Origin: an uncultured Clostridia bacterium
Lineage (GTDB): Bacteria; Bacillota; Clostridia; Oscillospirales; Oscillospiraceae
Reading direction: 5' to 3'
Assembly (NCBI GenBank): GCA_946011705.1
Contig: CAMGCA010000161.1
Coordinates: 1-5,252 of the forward strand
DNA: 5,252 nucleotides
Below the pieces are notes generated by a model, which did no database searches, was not told where the DNA came from, and saw only the letters and a program-made list of their open reading frames with translations. The stretch's first letter is position 1. Each line of letters opens with the position of its first letter. Below, in pieces: positions 1 through 5,252 of the stretch. A program made the position numbers and the translations under genes.

Positions 1-81
1 CCCCCACCTCCCCCCGGCGCCCCGGCCCGCCCCCCCCCGGTCTTCCCCCCCCCCCCCCCCGGCCCGGGGGGGCCACCCCCT
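1..81. other. Low-complexity C/G run, probable contig-end artefact
   Basis: Nearly every base is C or G, in long homopolymer runs (16 or more C in a row ending at 60), with only a handful of A or T. Normal balanced coding sequence starts abruptly at about 82. Read on the minus strand the runs are poly-G, which is what low-quality read tails from two-colour sequencing chemistry look like when assembled. I infer a degraded contig end and would not trust any translation here. Confidence 0.8.
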
Positions 82-468
82 AGCTTTGAGGATGAATTCC
101 TCCTCCACCTCAAAAGCGGGTTCAGCCACCGCTGGCTGCGGAGCTTCTGGTTCCTCCGGCAGATCCATGACGATGGTTGGCTCATCGGTGGGAGGAACAG
201 CGGAAGCAGGCTCGTCGGTGGTAATGGCATCGGAGGCCGGTTCCTCCACCGGGGAGAATTCCTGGGTGTCGGGAAGGGCCGATTCCTCCGGCTCCTGGGG
301 TTCCGGCTCTTTGGCTTCCGACGCTTCCGACTCCTCCAACGGCTCCTTATCAAGTCGCAGCTCAGGCATCTGTCCGGCGGGCTGCGCCGGTTCTTCCGCT
401 TCCGGGTGCTCGCTGAATTCCTTCAGAATGTCCTCTAAATCAAAATCCTGATTGGTATCCATATCCAT
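1..468 (-). CDS. Acidic Pro/Glu-rich protein of unknown function, N-terminal part only
   Basis: I do not recognise this protein. It starts at the ATG at 468-466, with an AGGAGG site 10 nt upstream, and stays open to the window edge, but only about 129 residues (down to base 82) are credible. The first 18 residues look like a short amphipathic helix (DFDLEDILKEF at residues 8-18). After that the chain is low complexity: about 30 Glu, 11 Asp and 20 Pro against only 5 Lys/Arg, with many EP and EEP steps, so it is probably disordered. No signal peptide or membrane segment is visible in this part. The start lies 18 bp after the rlmB stop, which implies co-transcription with rlmB. I infer a disordered linker or spacer ahead of a C-terminal domain that is missing here. 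The opposite strand is open too, but has no comparable start signals. The true C-terminus is unknown. Confidence 0.7.
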   Translation of the reverse strand, partial: MDMDTNQDFDLEDILKEFSEHPEAEEPAQPAGQMPELRLDKEPLEESEASEAKEPEPQEPEESALPDTQEFSPVEEPASDAITTDEPASAVPPTDEPTIVMDLPEEPEAPQPAVAEPAFEVEEEFILKARGWPPRAGGGGGEDRGGAGRGAGGRWG

Positions 469-478
469 AATTGGGTAT

Positions 479-484
479 CCTCCT
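479..484 (-). promoter_or_regulatory. Ribosome binding site of the acidic protein gene
   Basis: Read on the minus strand this is AGGAGG, the full Shine-Dalgarno core, 10 nt before the ATG at 468. It lies in the 18-bp gap after the rlmB stop codon. It favours the ATG at 468 over a second in-frame ATG at 462, which would be 16 nt away. This supports the minus-strand reading of the region and translation from the rlmB transcript. Confidence 0.75.
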
Positions 485-486
485 GG

Positions 487-1302
487 TTATAAGCGCTGGC
501 GTACCGCCTCGTACAATAGAATCGACGCCGCGGCGGAGGCGTTCAAGGAGCTGATACGCCCCTTCATGGGAATGTTCACCATCACGTCGCAATTTTTGCG
601 GACCAGGGGGCTCATACCGTCACCCTCATTACCGATGACGATGGCGGCGGGACCGGACAGATCCGCCTGATACATGGGGATGGAGCCTTCGGCGGCGGTG
701 CCGAATACCCACACGCCCTTGTCCTTCAGCTCGGAAATGGCGCTGTTGATGTTGGTGACTCGGGCCACCTTCATATACTCCACCGCACCGGCGGAGGCCT
801 TGGCTACCGTGGCGGTTAAGCCTACGCTGCGGCGCTTGGGAATGATGACGCCATGTGCCCCGGCGCACTCCGCGCTTCTGAGAATCGCACCCAGATTGTG
901 GGGGTCGGACAGCTCGTCGCAGATGACGACGAGGGGCGCTTCCCCCCGGGCAGCGGCTTGCTCCAGAATGTCGTCGATGGTCACATATTCGTGAGCGGCA
1001 GCCAGAGCGATGATGCCCTGATGGGCGCGGGTAAAGGACATGGCGTCCAGCTTCCGGCGGTCAACGGGTACGACTACCGCGCCGGCTTCCTTCGCCTGAG
1101 CGGCAAGCCGCTGCAAGCCCTTATCGATGTCGCCGTCGGCAACAAAAATCTTATCGATGGTGCGGCCGCTTTTCAGGGCCTCGGAAACGGCGTTGCGGCC
1201 CTCCAGCTGGCCCTCCACTTCCTCAATTTCCTCCCGCTGGGCAAACCGGTCAGCCCGGCGGGGAGGGGTTTTCCGTCCGGCAGGACGGCGGTTTTCACTC
1301 AT
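487..1302 (-). CDS. rlmB: 23S rRNA (guanosine-2'-O-)-methyltransferase RlmB (SpoU/TrmH family)
   Basis: This cytoplasmic enzyme of 271 residues is expected to transfer a methyl group from S-adenosylmethionine to the 2'-hydroxyl of a guanosine in the peptidyl-transferase region of 23S rRNA (G2251 in E. coli numbering). Residues 1-30 are a basic, Arg-rich tail that makes it longer than the 243-residue E. coli protein. Residues ~32-105 are the substrate-binding domain (GQLEGRNAVSEAL, ending near HQGIIAL). Residues ~123-271 are the knotted SPOUT catalytic domain with all three family motifs: DPHNLGAILRSAECAG (133-148, with N136 and R142), IGNEGDGM (223-230, with E226), and IPMKGRISSLNASAAASILL (244-263). 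The start at 1302 has AGGAG 8 nt upstream, and a strong promoter lies ahead of it. Other TrmH-family 2'-O-methyltransferases share these motifs, so the exact target nucleotide is inferred; the family is certain. Confidence 0.93.
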   Translation of the reverse strand: MSENRRPAGRKTPPRRADRFAQREEIEEVEGQLEGRNAVSEALKSGRTIDKIFVADGDIDKGLQRLAAQAKEAGAVVVPVDRRKLDAMSFTRAHQGIIALAAAHEYVTIDDILEQAAARGEAPLVVICDELSDPHNLGAILRSAECAGAHGVIIPKRRSVGLTATVAKASAGAVEYMKVARVTNINSAISELKDKGVWVFGTAAEGSIPMYQADLSGPAAIVIGNEGDGMSPLVRKNCDVMVNIPMKGRISSLNASAAASILLYEAVRQRL

Positions 1303-1342
1303 AACAGTATCTCCTGTTCAAACGATAATCATAGACGTTAGC

Positions 1343-1371
1343 ATTATAGCAGGTAATATGCAATTTCTCAA
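1343..1371 (-). promoter_or_regulatory. Sigma-A promoter of rlmB
   Basis: On the minus strand there is a -35 box TTGAGA (1371-1366), a 17-bp spacer and a perfect -10 box TATAAT (1348-1343), preceded by TG one base upstream (TGCTATAAT, an extended -10). The expected start point is near 1336, giving a leader of roughly 35 nt before the rlmB ATG at 1302. The same promoter probably drives the downstream acidic protein gene. Confidence 0.82.
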
Positions 1372-1455
1372 GCTTAATTTTTCGCTGGAACAGGGAAAAT
1401 GAGGGATTATGTAACCTATTCACAGAAAATTTACCATCCTGTCCAGAATCCTTCA

Positions 1456-1484
1456 TTGCTTAAAACGCAAAAGTGTGATATGAT
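1456..1484 (+). promoter_or_regulatory. Sigma-A promoter of ftsH
   Basis: There is a -35 box TTGCTT (1456-1461), a 17-bp spacer and a -10 box TATGAT (1479-1484) with an upstream TG (TGATATGAT, extended -10). The start point should fall near 1491, so the leader is only about 20 nt and consists mostly of the AAGGAGG ribosome binding site (1495-1501), 10 nt before the ATG. I see neither a CIRCE hairpin nor a CtsR-type GGTCAAA repeat here, so classic Firmicute heat-shock control is not evident. Confidence 0.78.
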
Positions 1485-1511
1485 GTGGCAAAATAAGGAG
1501 GCGAGCGGATT

Positions 1512-3410
1512 ATGGATCTCAATCGCGGCAATAACCCCAACAATGGGAAAAAACCCGAGGGCGACCGCCCCAAGGGCAGCTACTTTACCCCGCTGATGAT
1601 CGCGCTGATCCTGGTGCTGCTATTCAGCTGGATCATGAATACGGTGGAAAAGAGCCAATATACGGAAACCACCCTGTCTGACTTCTTTGAGGCGAAAAAC
1701 GCCGGTCAATTGGCGGAGGTGGAGCTTCGCTATGACCGCATTCTCTACATGACCAAGGAGGAGGCCGCCAAAGACCCCGCCCGGCAGAAGGCCTGTTATA
1801 CCGGCTTGCCCAGCGGCGGCGATATGCTGGCCTTGGCAGAAGAGCTGGACGCGGCGGGCGTCAAGGTCAACAACCAGATCGTGGAGGACAACTCCATGAT
1901 CATGATGATTCTGTCCTATGCCATCATGATCGGCGGTATGTTCCTGCTGATGAACCTGCTGACCAAGCGCATGGGCGGCGACGGTATGATGGGCGGCTTT
2001 GGCAAGTCCAAGGCCAAGGTCTACATGGAAAAGCAGACCGGCGTGACCTTCAAGGACGTGGCCGGACAGGACGAGGCCAAGGAGTCCTTACAGGAAATCA
2101 TTGACTTCCTCCACAACCCCCAGAAGTACACTGCCATCGGCGCAAAACTGCCCAAGGGCGCGCTGCTGGTTGGCTCTCCCGGCACCGGCAAGACCCTGCT
2201 TGCCAAGGCAGTGGCCGGTGAGGCGGACGTGCCCTTCTTCTCCATTTCCGGTTCCGATTTTGTGGAAATGTTCGTGGGCATGGGCGCCAGCCGGGTCCGT
2301 GACCTGTTCCAGCAGGCGGCTAAGGTGGCTCCCTGCATTATCTTTATCGATGAAATTGATGCCGTGGGCCGCTCCCGGGATAACCGCTATGGCTCCAACT
2401 CCGAACAGGAGCAGACCCTGAACCAGCTGCTCAGCGAAATCGACGGCTTTGAATCCTCCAAGGGAATCGTGTGTCTGGCTGCCACCAACCGTCCGGAAAT
2501 TCTGGACAAGGCCCTGCTGCGGCCCGGACGGTTCGACCGCCGGATTATCGTGGACCGTCCCAACCTCCAGGGCCGTCTGGACACCCTGAAGGTGCACACC
2601 CGGAAAATCCGCCTTTCTGAGGACGTAGATCTACGGAAAATCGCCCAGGCCACTGCCGGCGCGGTGGGCGCGGATCTTGCCAATCTGGTCAACGAGGCCG
2701 CTCTGCGGGCGGTGCGCATGGGCCGTCAGGCGGTGAATCAGGAGGATTTGCTGGTATCCTTTGAGACCGTCATCGCGGGCACTGAGAAGAAGAATACCGT
2801 GCTCACCGACATGGAAAAGCGTCTGGTTGCCTATCACGAGGTGGGCCACGCCCTGATCGCGGCTCTCGAGAAGCATTCCCAGCCCGTGTCCAAAATCACC
2901 ATCGTTCCCCACACCTCCGGTGCGCTGGGCTACACCATGCAGATGCCCGAGGAGGAGAAGTTCCTGTCCACCGCTGACGAGCTGCGCACGGAGCTGCGGA
3001 CGCTGGTTGGCGGCCGGGCGGCGGAGCAGGTGGTCTTCGGCATTCAGACCACCGGCGCATCCAACGACATCCAGCGGGCCACGGCTCTGGCCCGGAACAT
3101 GGTCACCCAGTACGGCATGAGCGAGAAATTCGGCCTCATGTCCACAGCTTCTGTGCAGAACCAGTATCTGGACGGGCAGGCGTATATGGACTGCTCCCAG
3201 GAGACCGCCGCCGAGGTGGACAAGGAGGTTATGCGTCTGCTGGACAGCGCCTACACTGATGCCAAGCGGATTCTGACGGAGAACCGGCAGCTGCTGGATG
3301 AGATCAGCGAGTTCCTGCTGGTGAAAGAGACCATCACCGGCGACGAGCTGATGGCCTATGTCAATGCCGACAAGGCCGCCTTGCCGGAGCCTGAAAAGGA
3401 AGAGGAATAA
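1512..3410 (+). CDS. ftsH: ATP-dependent zinc metalloprotease FtsH
   Basis: This is a complete 632-residue hexameric membrane protease that unfolds and degrades misfolded membrane proteins and selected cytosolic regulators. In order: a short cytosolic tail (1-23), membrane segment 1 (~25-43), an extracytoplasmic domain (~44-127), membrane segment 2 (~128-150), a Gly/Met-rich linker, then the AAA+ ATPase. Visible motifs are Walker A GSPGTGKT (221-228), the pore loop MFVGMGA (253-259, aromatic F254), Walker B IIFIDEID (276-283, D280 and E281), and the second region of homology (324-343) with D332 and arginine fingers R337 and R340. The peptidase domain has the zinc site HEVGH (442-446) with third ligand D519 in GASND (516-519 plus flank). 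The tail is acidic (EPEKEEE). The second Walker A residue is Ser, where Pro is usual, and GGRAAEQ replaces the common GGRAAEE; neither should abolish activity. It has its own promoter and faces away from rlmB; tilS and hpt, its frequent Firmicute neighbours, are absent. Confidence 0.97.
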   Translation: MDLNRGNNPNNGKKPEGDRPKGSYFTPLMIALILVLLFSWIMNTVEKSQYTETTLSDFFEAKNAGQLAEVELRYDRILYMTKEEAAKDPARQKACYTGLPSGGDMLALAEELDAAGVKVNNQIVEDNSMIMMILSYAIMIGGMFLLMNLLTKRMGGDGMMGGFGKSKAKVYMEKQTGVTFKDVAGQDEAKESLQEIIDFLHNPQKYTAIGAKLPKGALLVGSPGTGKTLLAKAVAGEADVPFFSISGSDFVEMFVGMGASRVRDLFQQAAKVAPCIIFIDEIDAVGRSRDNRYGSNSEQEQTLNQLLSEIDGFESSKGIVCLAATNRPEILDKALLRPGRFDRRIIVDRPNLQGRLDTLKVHTRKIRLSEDVDLRKIAQATAGAVGADLANLVNEAALRAVRMGRQAVNQEDLLVSFETVIAGTEKKNTVLTDMEKRLVAYHEVGHALIAALEKHSQPVSKITIVPHTSGALGYTMQMPEEEKFLSTADELRTELRTLVGGRAAEQVVFGIQTTGASNDIQRATALARNMVTQYGMSEKFGLMSTASVQNQYLDGQAYMDCSQETAAEVDKEVMRLLDSAYTDAKRILTENRQLLDEISEFLLVKETITGDELMAYVNADKAALPEPEKEEE

Positions 3411-3411
3411 C

Positions 3412-3441
3412 CCGGGAAAACGTGATTGCAAATTTCCCCGG
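3412..3441 (+). repeat. Imperfect inverted repeat after ftsH, overlapping the next promoter
   Basis: CCGGGAAA (3412-3419) can pair with TTTCCCCGG (3433-3441) with one bulged C and a 13-nt loop. It starts 1 base after the ftsH stop codon. No T-run follows (the next bases are AATGGG), so it is a poor intrinsic terminator. The -35 box of the lipoprotein promoter (3426-3431) sits in its loop. It may be a weak terminator or mRNA 3'-end stabiliser for ftsH, an operator, or chance. Confidence 0.45.
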
Positions 3442-3454
3442 AATGGGTTATAAT
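3426..3454 (+). promoter_or_regulatory. Sigma-A promoter of the lipoprotein gene
   Basis: The -35 box TTGCAA (3426-3431) and a perfect -10 box TATAAT (3449-3454) are separated by 17 bp. The expected start point is near 3461, giving a leader of about 26 nt. The lipoprotein gene therefore need not depend on read-through from ftsH. Confidence 0.82.
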
Positions 3455-3472
3455 GTGGGCAGATGGCAGAAA

Positions 3473-3479
3473 AAGGAGG
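3473..3479 (+). promoter_or_regulatory. Ribosome binding site fixing the lipoprotein start
   Basis: AAGGAGG sits 7 nt ahead of the ATG at 3487. It lies inside the reading frame that would begin at the earlier in-frame ATG at 3463. That ATG has no Shine-Dalgarno site and falls almost on the predicted transcription start. Starting at 3487 also gives a textbook signal peptide beginning MKKR. Confidence 0.8.
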
Positions 3480-3486
3480 AATTCCA

Positions 3487-4332
3487 ATGAAAAAGAGATT
3501 ATTCGCCGGGTTGTTGGCAATTGTAATGGCCCTTACCGCAGCTGCCTGCAGTAAGAAGACGGAGCCCACCGTCTCCACGGAGAGTGAGACCCCTGCCCCG
3601 ACCACTGCGTCCCAGGAGAATGCTGGCCGGGAGCTGAGTCTGAAGGAGAGCAGCCTCAGTGTCACCACCTGGAGCAGCCCCAACGGCGCAACCGTGAATC
3701 TGACCGCCGTTCCCTCGGACCACGCCAAGGACGATACCGCGCAGTTCGTGATCCGTCTGGACGGGGAGGATATCAAAACGGTACCCTGTGAGTGGAAGAG
3801 CGGCGCCTATGTGGCTTCCGCCGATCTGAACGGCGCCGATGGCTATGGCTACTATGTTGCGCTGTCCGGTAAGGACGGCTCCTTTGCCGAGGTGGCGGTG
3901 AATACGCCGGAAAACCCCACGGATGAAGCACTGGTCAATCTGGCTTCGTCTCTGATGCCCTATTGCAGCCTGACGCTGAACGACACGGCACTGGAGGGCG
4001 ACAGCCTGACGATTCTCAGCGGCTACGCGCTGGTGCAGGCTCCCCGGATTACCGGCGATGGTGACAATGTGGCCTGTGCCCAGGCAAATCTGGTGATGAC
4101 CCTGGATGGCCAGGAGATCGGCAGAATTCCGCTGGTCATGGCTCCCGGTGAGGCAGACAGAAGCTACGACGCTACCGTTACGGATCTGAGCTTTACCGTG
4201 CCCGAGGAAATCGGGGAGGGTCAGCAGTTGGCTCTGCGGCTGGAAGCGGAGCTGACCGATGGCCAGACCCTTACCGCTCAGGGTGGCAGCTGGACCGCGC
4301 AGGATGGCGTTTATTCCAGCACCGTGGGCTAA
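3487..4332 (+). CDS. Predicted membrane lipoprotein with two beta-rich repeats, unknown function
   Basis: A 281-residue secreted lipoprotein that I do not recognise as a named family. Residues 1-20 form a lipoprotein signal peptide (basic MKKR, hydrophobic core LFAGLLAIVMAL, then TAAAC). Lipid attachment is predicted at Cys21; the -3 position is Ala where Leu is commonest, but the box is acceptable. Residues 22-48 are a Ser/Thr/Pro/Glu-rich tether. The rest (about 49-281) has alternating hydrophobic residues and Gly/Asp turns typical of beta-sandwich folds. It appears to contain two related halves: FVIRLDGEDIKTVP (87-100) and LVMTLDGQEIGRIP (202-215) occupy corresponding places. No catalytic motif is visible. 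The mature part has three further Cys (101, 160, 197). The gene has its own promoter just after ftsH and ends at a hairpin terminator. A binding or adhesion role on the outer face of the membrane is possible but is only a guess. Confidence 0.85.
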   Translation: MKKRLFAGLLAIVMALTAAACSKKTEPTVSTESETPAPTTASQENAGRELSLKESSLSVTTWSSPNGATVNLTAVPSDHAKDDTAQFVIRLDGEDIKTVPCEWKSGAYVASADLNGADGYGYYVALSGKDGSFAEVAVNTPENPTDEALVNLASSLMPYCSLTLNDTALEGDSLTILSGYALVQAPRITGDGDNVACAQANLVMTLDGQEIGRIPLVMAPGEADRSYDATVTDLSFTVPEEIGEGQQLALRLEAELTDGQTLTAQGGSWTAQDGVYSSTVG

Positions 4333-4341
4333 GCAGATAAT

Positions 4342-4367
4342 AACTCCGCCTCGAAAGAGGCGGAGTT
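4342..4367 (+). terminator. Hairpin terminator after the lipoprotein gene
   Basis: An 11-bp perfect stem (AACTCCGCCTC at 4342-4352, GAGGCGGAGTT at 4357-4367) is closed by a GAAA tetraloop and begins 9 bases after the stop codon. The tail TTCCGTTTGT is only moderately T-rich. On the minus strand the tail is ATTATCTG, so the hairpin may also stop leftward transcripts. Confidence 0.8.
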
Positions 4368-4386
4368 CCGTTTGTCAACCAATTTG

Positions 4387-4414
4387 ACGCCCGGCTCAGA
4401 CACGAGCCGGGCGT
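4387..4414. terminator. Second GC-rich hairpin in the convergent region
   Basis: A perfect 11-bp stem (ACGCCCGGCTC at 4387-4397, GAGCCGGGCGT at 4404-4414) encloses a 6-base loop. Neither side now has a strong T-tract: the plus tail is ACTTAAGG, the minus tail CAAATTGG. Before the adjacent foldback element inserted, the plus tail would have read ACTTAATTTACC, which is more terminator-like. It would also have lain about 16 bp beyond the transketolase stop. I infer a shared or transketolase-side terminator. Confidence 0.6.
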
Positions 4415-4416
4415 AC

Positions 4417-4585
4417 TTAAGGCAACACCGCTTAGGGGGGAGCAGCGGGCTTCGGCGGATCTTTTGCTCCAATCGTGCAGTATGAAAAATGGGAAATACA
4501 TCCAGTATTCCCGCATTTTCCATACTTTCGCTCGGGTCAAAACACTGGCCGAATCTCCTTGCCCCATTATGCGGTGTTGCCTTAA
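4417..4585. mobile_element. 169-bp palindromic MITE-like foldback element
   Basis: Perfect 15-bp terminal inverted repeats bound the element: TTAAGGCAACACCGC (4417-4431) and GCGGTGTTGCCTTAA (4571-4585). The outer TTAA at each end could be a target-site duplication, making the mobile core 4421-4581 (161 bp); because TTAA is its own complement, sequence alone cannot decide. Similarity between the halves continues inward: after the repeats both have a G-rich block, then TTCGGC, then TTTTG, then a strong internal stem (4479-4526), so the whole element folds back on itself. It has no room for a transposase and no convincing gene. It lies 6 bp from the transketolase stop codon. I infer a non-autonomous element moved by a DDE transposase elsewhere in the genome; an RNA-level hairpin function is the alternative. 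Confidence 0.72.
4479..4526. repeat. Central hairpin of the foldback element
   Basis: The left arm AGTATGAAAAATGGGAAATA (4479-4498, next base C) pairs with the right arm 4505-4526, which starts GTATTCCC and ends CCATACT. There is one mismatch near the base, one bulge and a small internal mismatch around the GGG/CCC step, with the 5-base loop ATCCA at 4500-4504. It is the apex of the larger palindrome, and transcripts from either strand would form it. Confidence 0.75.
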
Positions 4586-4591
4586 TTTACC

Positions 4592-5252
4592 TTATTTGCA
4601 CAGTCCCTCTGCGACTTCCACGATGTGGTCCGCGCTCAGGCCAAAGGCCTTCAGCAGAGCGCCGGCAGGGCCGGAGTGGCCGAACTCATCGTTGACGCCA
4701 ATGCGGGCAACCTTGGTGGGCAGCTTCTCAGAGAGCAGGCTGCACACAGCCTCGCCCAGACCGCCGATGATGGAGTGCTCCTCGCAGGTGATGACCTTTC
4801 CACACTTCTTGGCGGCGGACAGCACCAGCTCCTCGTCCAGAGGCTTGATGGTGGCCATGTTGATAACCATGGCGTTAATGCCCTTGGCAGCCAGCGTCTC
4901 GGCAGCCACGATGGCTTCATAGACCATCAGGCCGTTGGCAATGATGGCAACATCGGTGCCGTCCCGCAGAACCTCGCCCTTGCCGATCTGGAAGGAAAAG
5001 CCTTCCTCGTGGACAACGGGCACAGCGGCCCGACCGAAGCGCATATAGACGGGGCCAACGTATTCGTAGGCGGCCTTCACCATGGCCTTGGCCTCCACAT
5101 CGTCGGCGGGGCTCATGACCACCATGCCGGGAATGGAGCGCATCAGGGCGAAGTCCTCGCAGCACTGATGGCTGGCACCGTCCTCACCGACAGAGATGCC
5201 GCCGTGGGTGGCGCCGATCTTCACGTTCAGGTGGGGGTAGCCGATGGAGTTG
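4592..5252 (-). CDS. Transketolase family protein, C-terminal part (5' end beyond window)
   Basis: The last 219 residues of a transketolase-type enzyme, which uses thiamine diphosphate to move two-carbon ketol units between sugar phosphates in the non-oxidative pentose phosphate pathway. The frame is open to the edge: visible residues 1-10 read NSIGYPHLNV, so a GTG at 5224 is internal, not the start. The rest of the pyrimidine-binding domain carries THGGISVGEDGASHQ (15-29), the family's GEDG-x-x-HQ signature with its substrate-channel His at 28, then RSIPGMVVMSPAD (38-50). The C-terminal transketolase domain starts near 88 (FQIGKGEVLRDG) and includes IKPLDEELV (135-143) and EEHSIIGGLGEAV (157-169). 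The GEDGASHQ form resembles the separate C-terminal subunit (about 310 residues) of split clostridial transketolases; if so, the N-terminal subunit gene should lie upstream, outside the window. A single-chain enzyme is not excluded. DXS is less likely on motif grounds. The foldback element lies 6 bp after its stop. Confidence 0.92.
   Translation of the reverse strand, partial: NSIGYPHLNVKIGATHGGISVGEDGASHQCCEDFALMRSIPGMVVMSPADDVEAKAMVKAAYEYVGPVYMRFGRAAVPVVHEEGFSFQIGKGEVLRDGTDVAIIANGLMVYEAIVAAETLAAKGINAMVINMATIKPLDEELVLSAAKKCGKVITCEEHSIIGGLGEAVCSLLSEKLPTKVARIGVNDEFGHSGPAGALLKAFGLSADHIVEVAEGLCK

Noticed and set aside
86..451. Plus-strand Ser/Gly-rich reading frame of 121 residues
   Set aside because: It is the antisense image of the Glu/Pro-rich minus-strand gene. 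The minus frame has a full ribosome binding site and sits directly behind rlmB, whereas this frame starts beside the artefact region with no clear start signal.
1303..1511. Searched for CIRCE, CtsR or riboswitch signals before ftsH
   Set aside because: Only the two sigma-A promoters, two ribosome binding sites and a weak distant inverted repeat are visible; the ftsH leader of about 20 nt is too short for a riboswitch.
2088..2597. Minus-strand frame of 169 residues opposite the FtsH ATPase domain
   Set aside because: It is a shadow of the highly conserved AAA+ coding sequence, with no domain of its own.
3463..3486. Upstream in-frame ATG adding 8 residues (MAEKGGIP) to the lipoprotein
   Set aside because: It has no Shine-Dalgarno site, lies about at the predicted transcription start, and would put a Gly/Pro segment before the MKKR signal peptide; the AAGGAGG site serves the ATG at 3487.
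2631..3776. Minus-strand frame of 381 residues opposite the ftsH 3' end and the lipoprotein gene
   Set aside because: It overlaps two well-supported genes and their promoter, its sequence shows no recognisable domain, and long antisense frames are expected in GC-rich coding DNA.
4271..4567. Minus-strand frame of 98 residues across the foldback element and hairpins
   Set aside because: It runs through two terminator hairpins and overlaps the lipoprotein 3' end, and its sequence is just the translation of the repeat. The same holds for the 64-residue frame at 4329-4523 and the plus frame at 4464-4922, which enters the transketolase gene in antisense.
5222..5224. GTG as the transketolase start codon
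   Set aside because: The frame continues to the window edge with family-typical residues before it (SIGYPHLNVKI), so this GTG is an internal Val codon.
1..5252. CRISPR array, tRNA, rRNA or defence-system genes
   Set aside because: No regularly spaced direct repeats, no tRNA-like cloverleaf and no defence protein motifs were seen anywhere in the window.

Overview
The window looks like chromosomal DNA from a mid-to-high-GC Firmicute, most likely a gut anaerobe of the class Clostridia (order Oscillospirales is my best guess). This rests on strong AGGAGG-type ribosome binding sites, consensus sigma-A promoters with 17-bp spacers, an FtsH and RlmB of Firmicutes style, a Gram-positive-type lipoprotein and a short transketolase C-terminal reading frame of the kind common in Clostridia. 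No marker gene here fixes the genus. The first ~80 bases are almost pure C/G and look like a degraded contig end, not genome.

Layout. (1) 1-468, minus: the N-terminal part of a very acidic Pro/Glu-rich protein that runs into the degraded end. (2) 487-1302, minus: rlmB, a 23S rRNA 2'-O-methyltransferase, read from its own promoter at about 1343-1371; the acidic gene starts 18 bp after its stop, so the two are probably one transcript. (3) 1303-1511: a divergent intergenic region holding both the rlmB promoter and the ftsH promoter. (4) 1512-3410, plus: ftsH, a complete AAA+ membrane zinc protease with its own promoter. (5) 3487-4332, plus: a predicted lipoprotein of unknown function with what looks like a two-fold repeated beta-rich domain; it has its own sigma-A promoter (3426-3454), which overlaps an imperfect hairpin after ftsH. 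(6) 4333-4591: a convergent intergenic region that is unusually structured: two strong GC hairpins (4342-4367, 4387-4414), then a 169-bp foldback element (4417-4585) with perfect 15-bp terminal inverted repeats beginning TTAA. (7) 4592-5252, minus: the C-terminal 219 residues of a transketolase-family protein, cut by the window edge.

The genes are mostly housekeeping: rRNA modification, membrane protein quality control, the pentose phosphate pathway. They do not form a shared pathway. I see no novel defence or biosynthetic system. The best discovery candidate is the small palindromic MITE-like element lodged 6 bp after the transketolase stop codon, apparently between that gene and its terminator hairpin. 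The uncharacterised lipoprotein and acidic protein are secondary leads.
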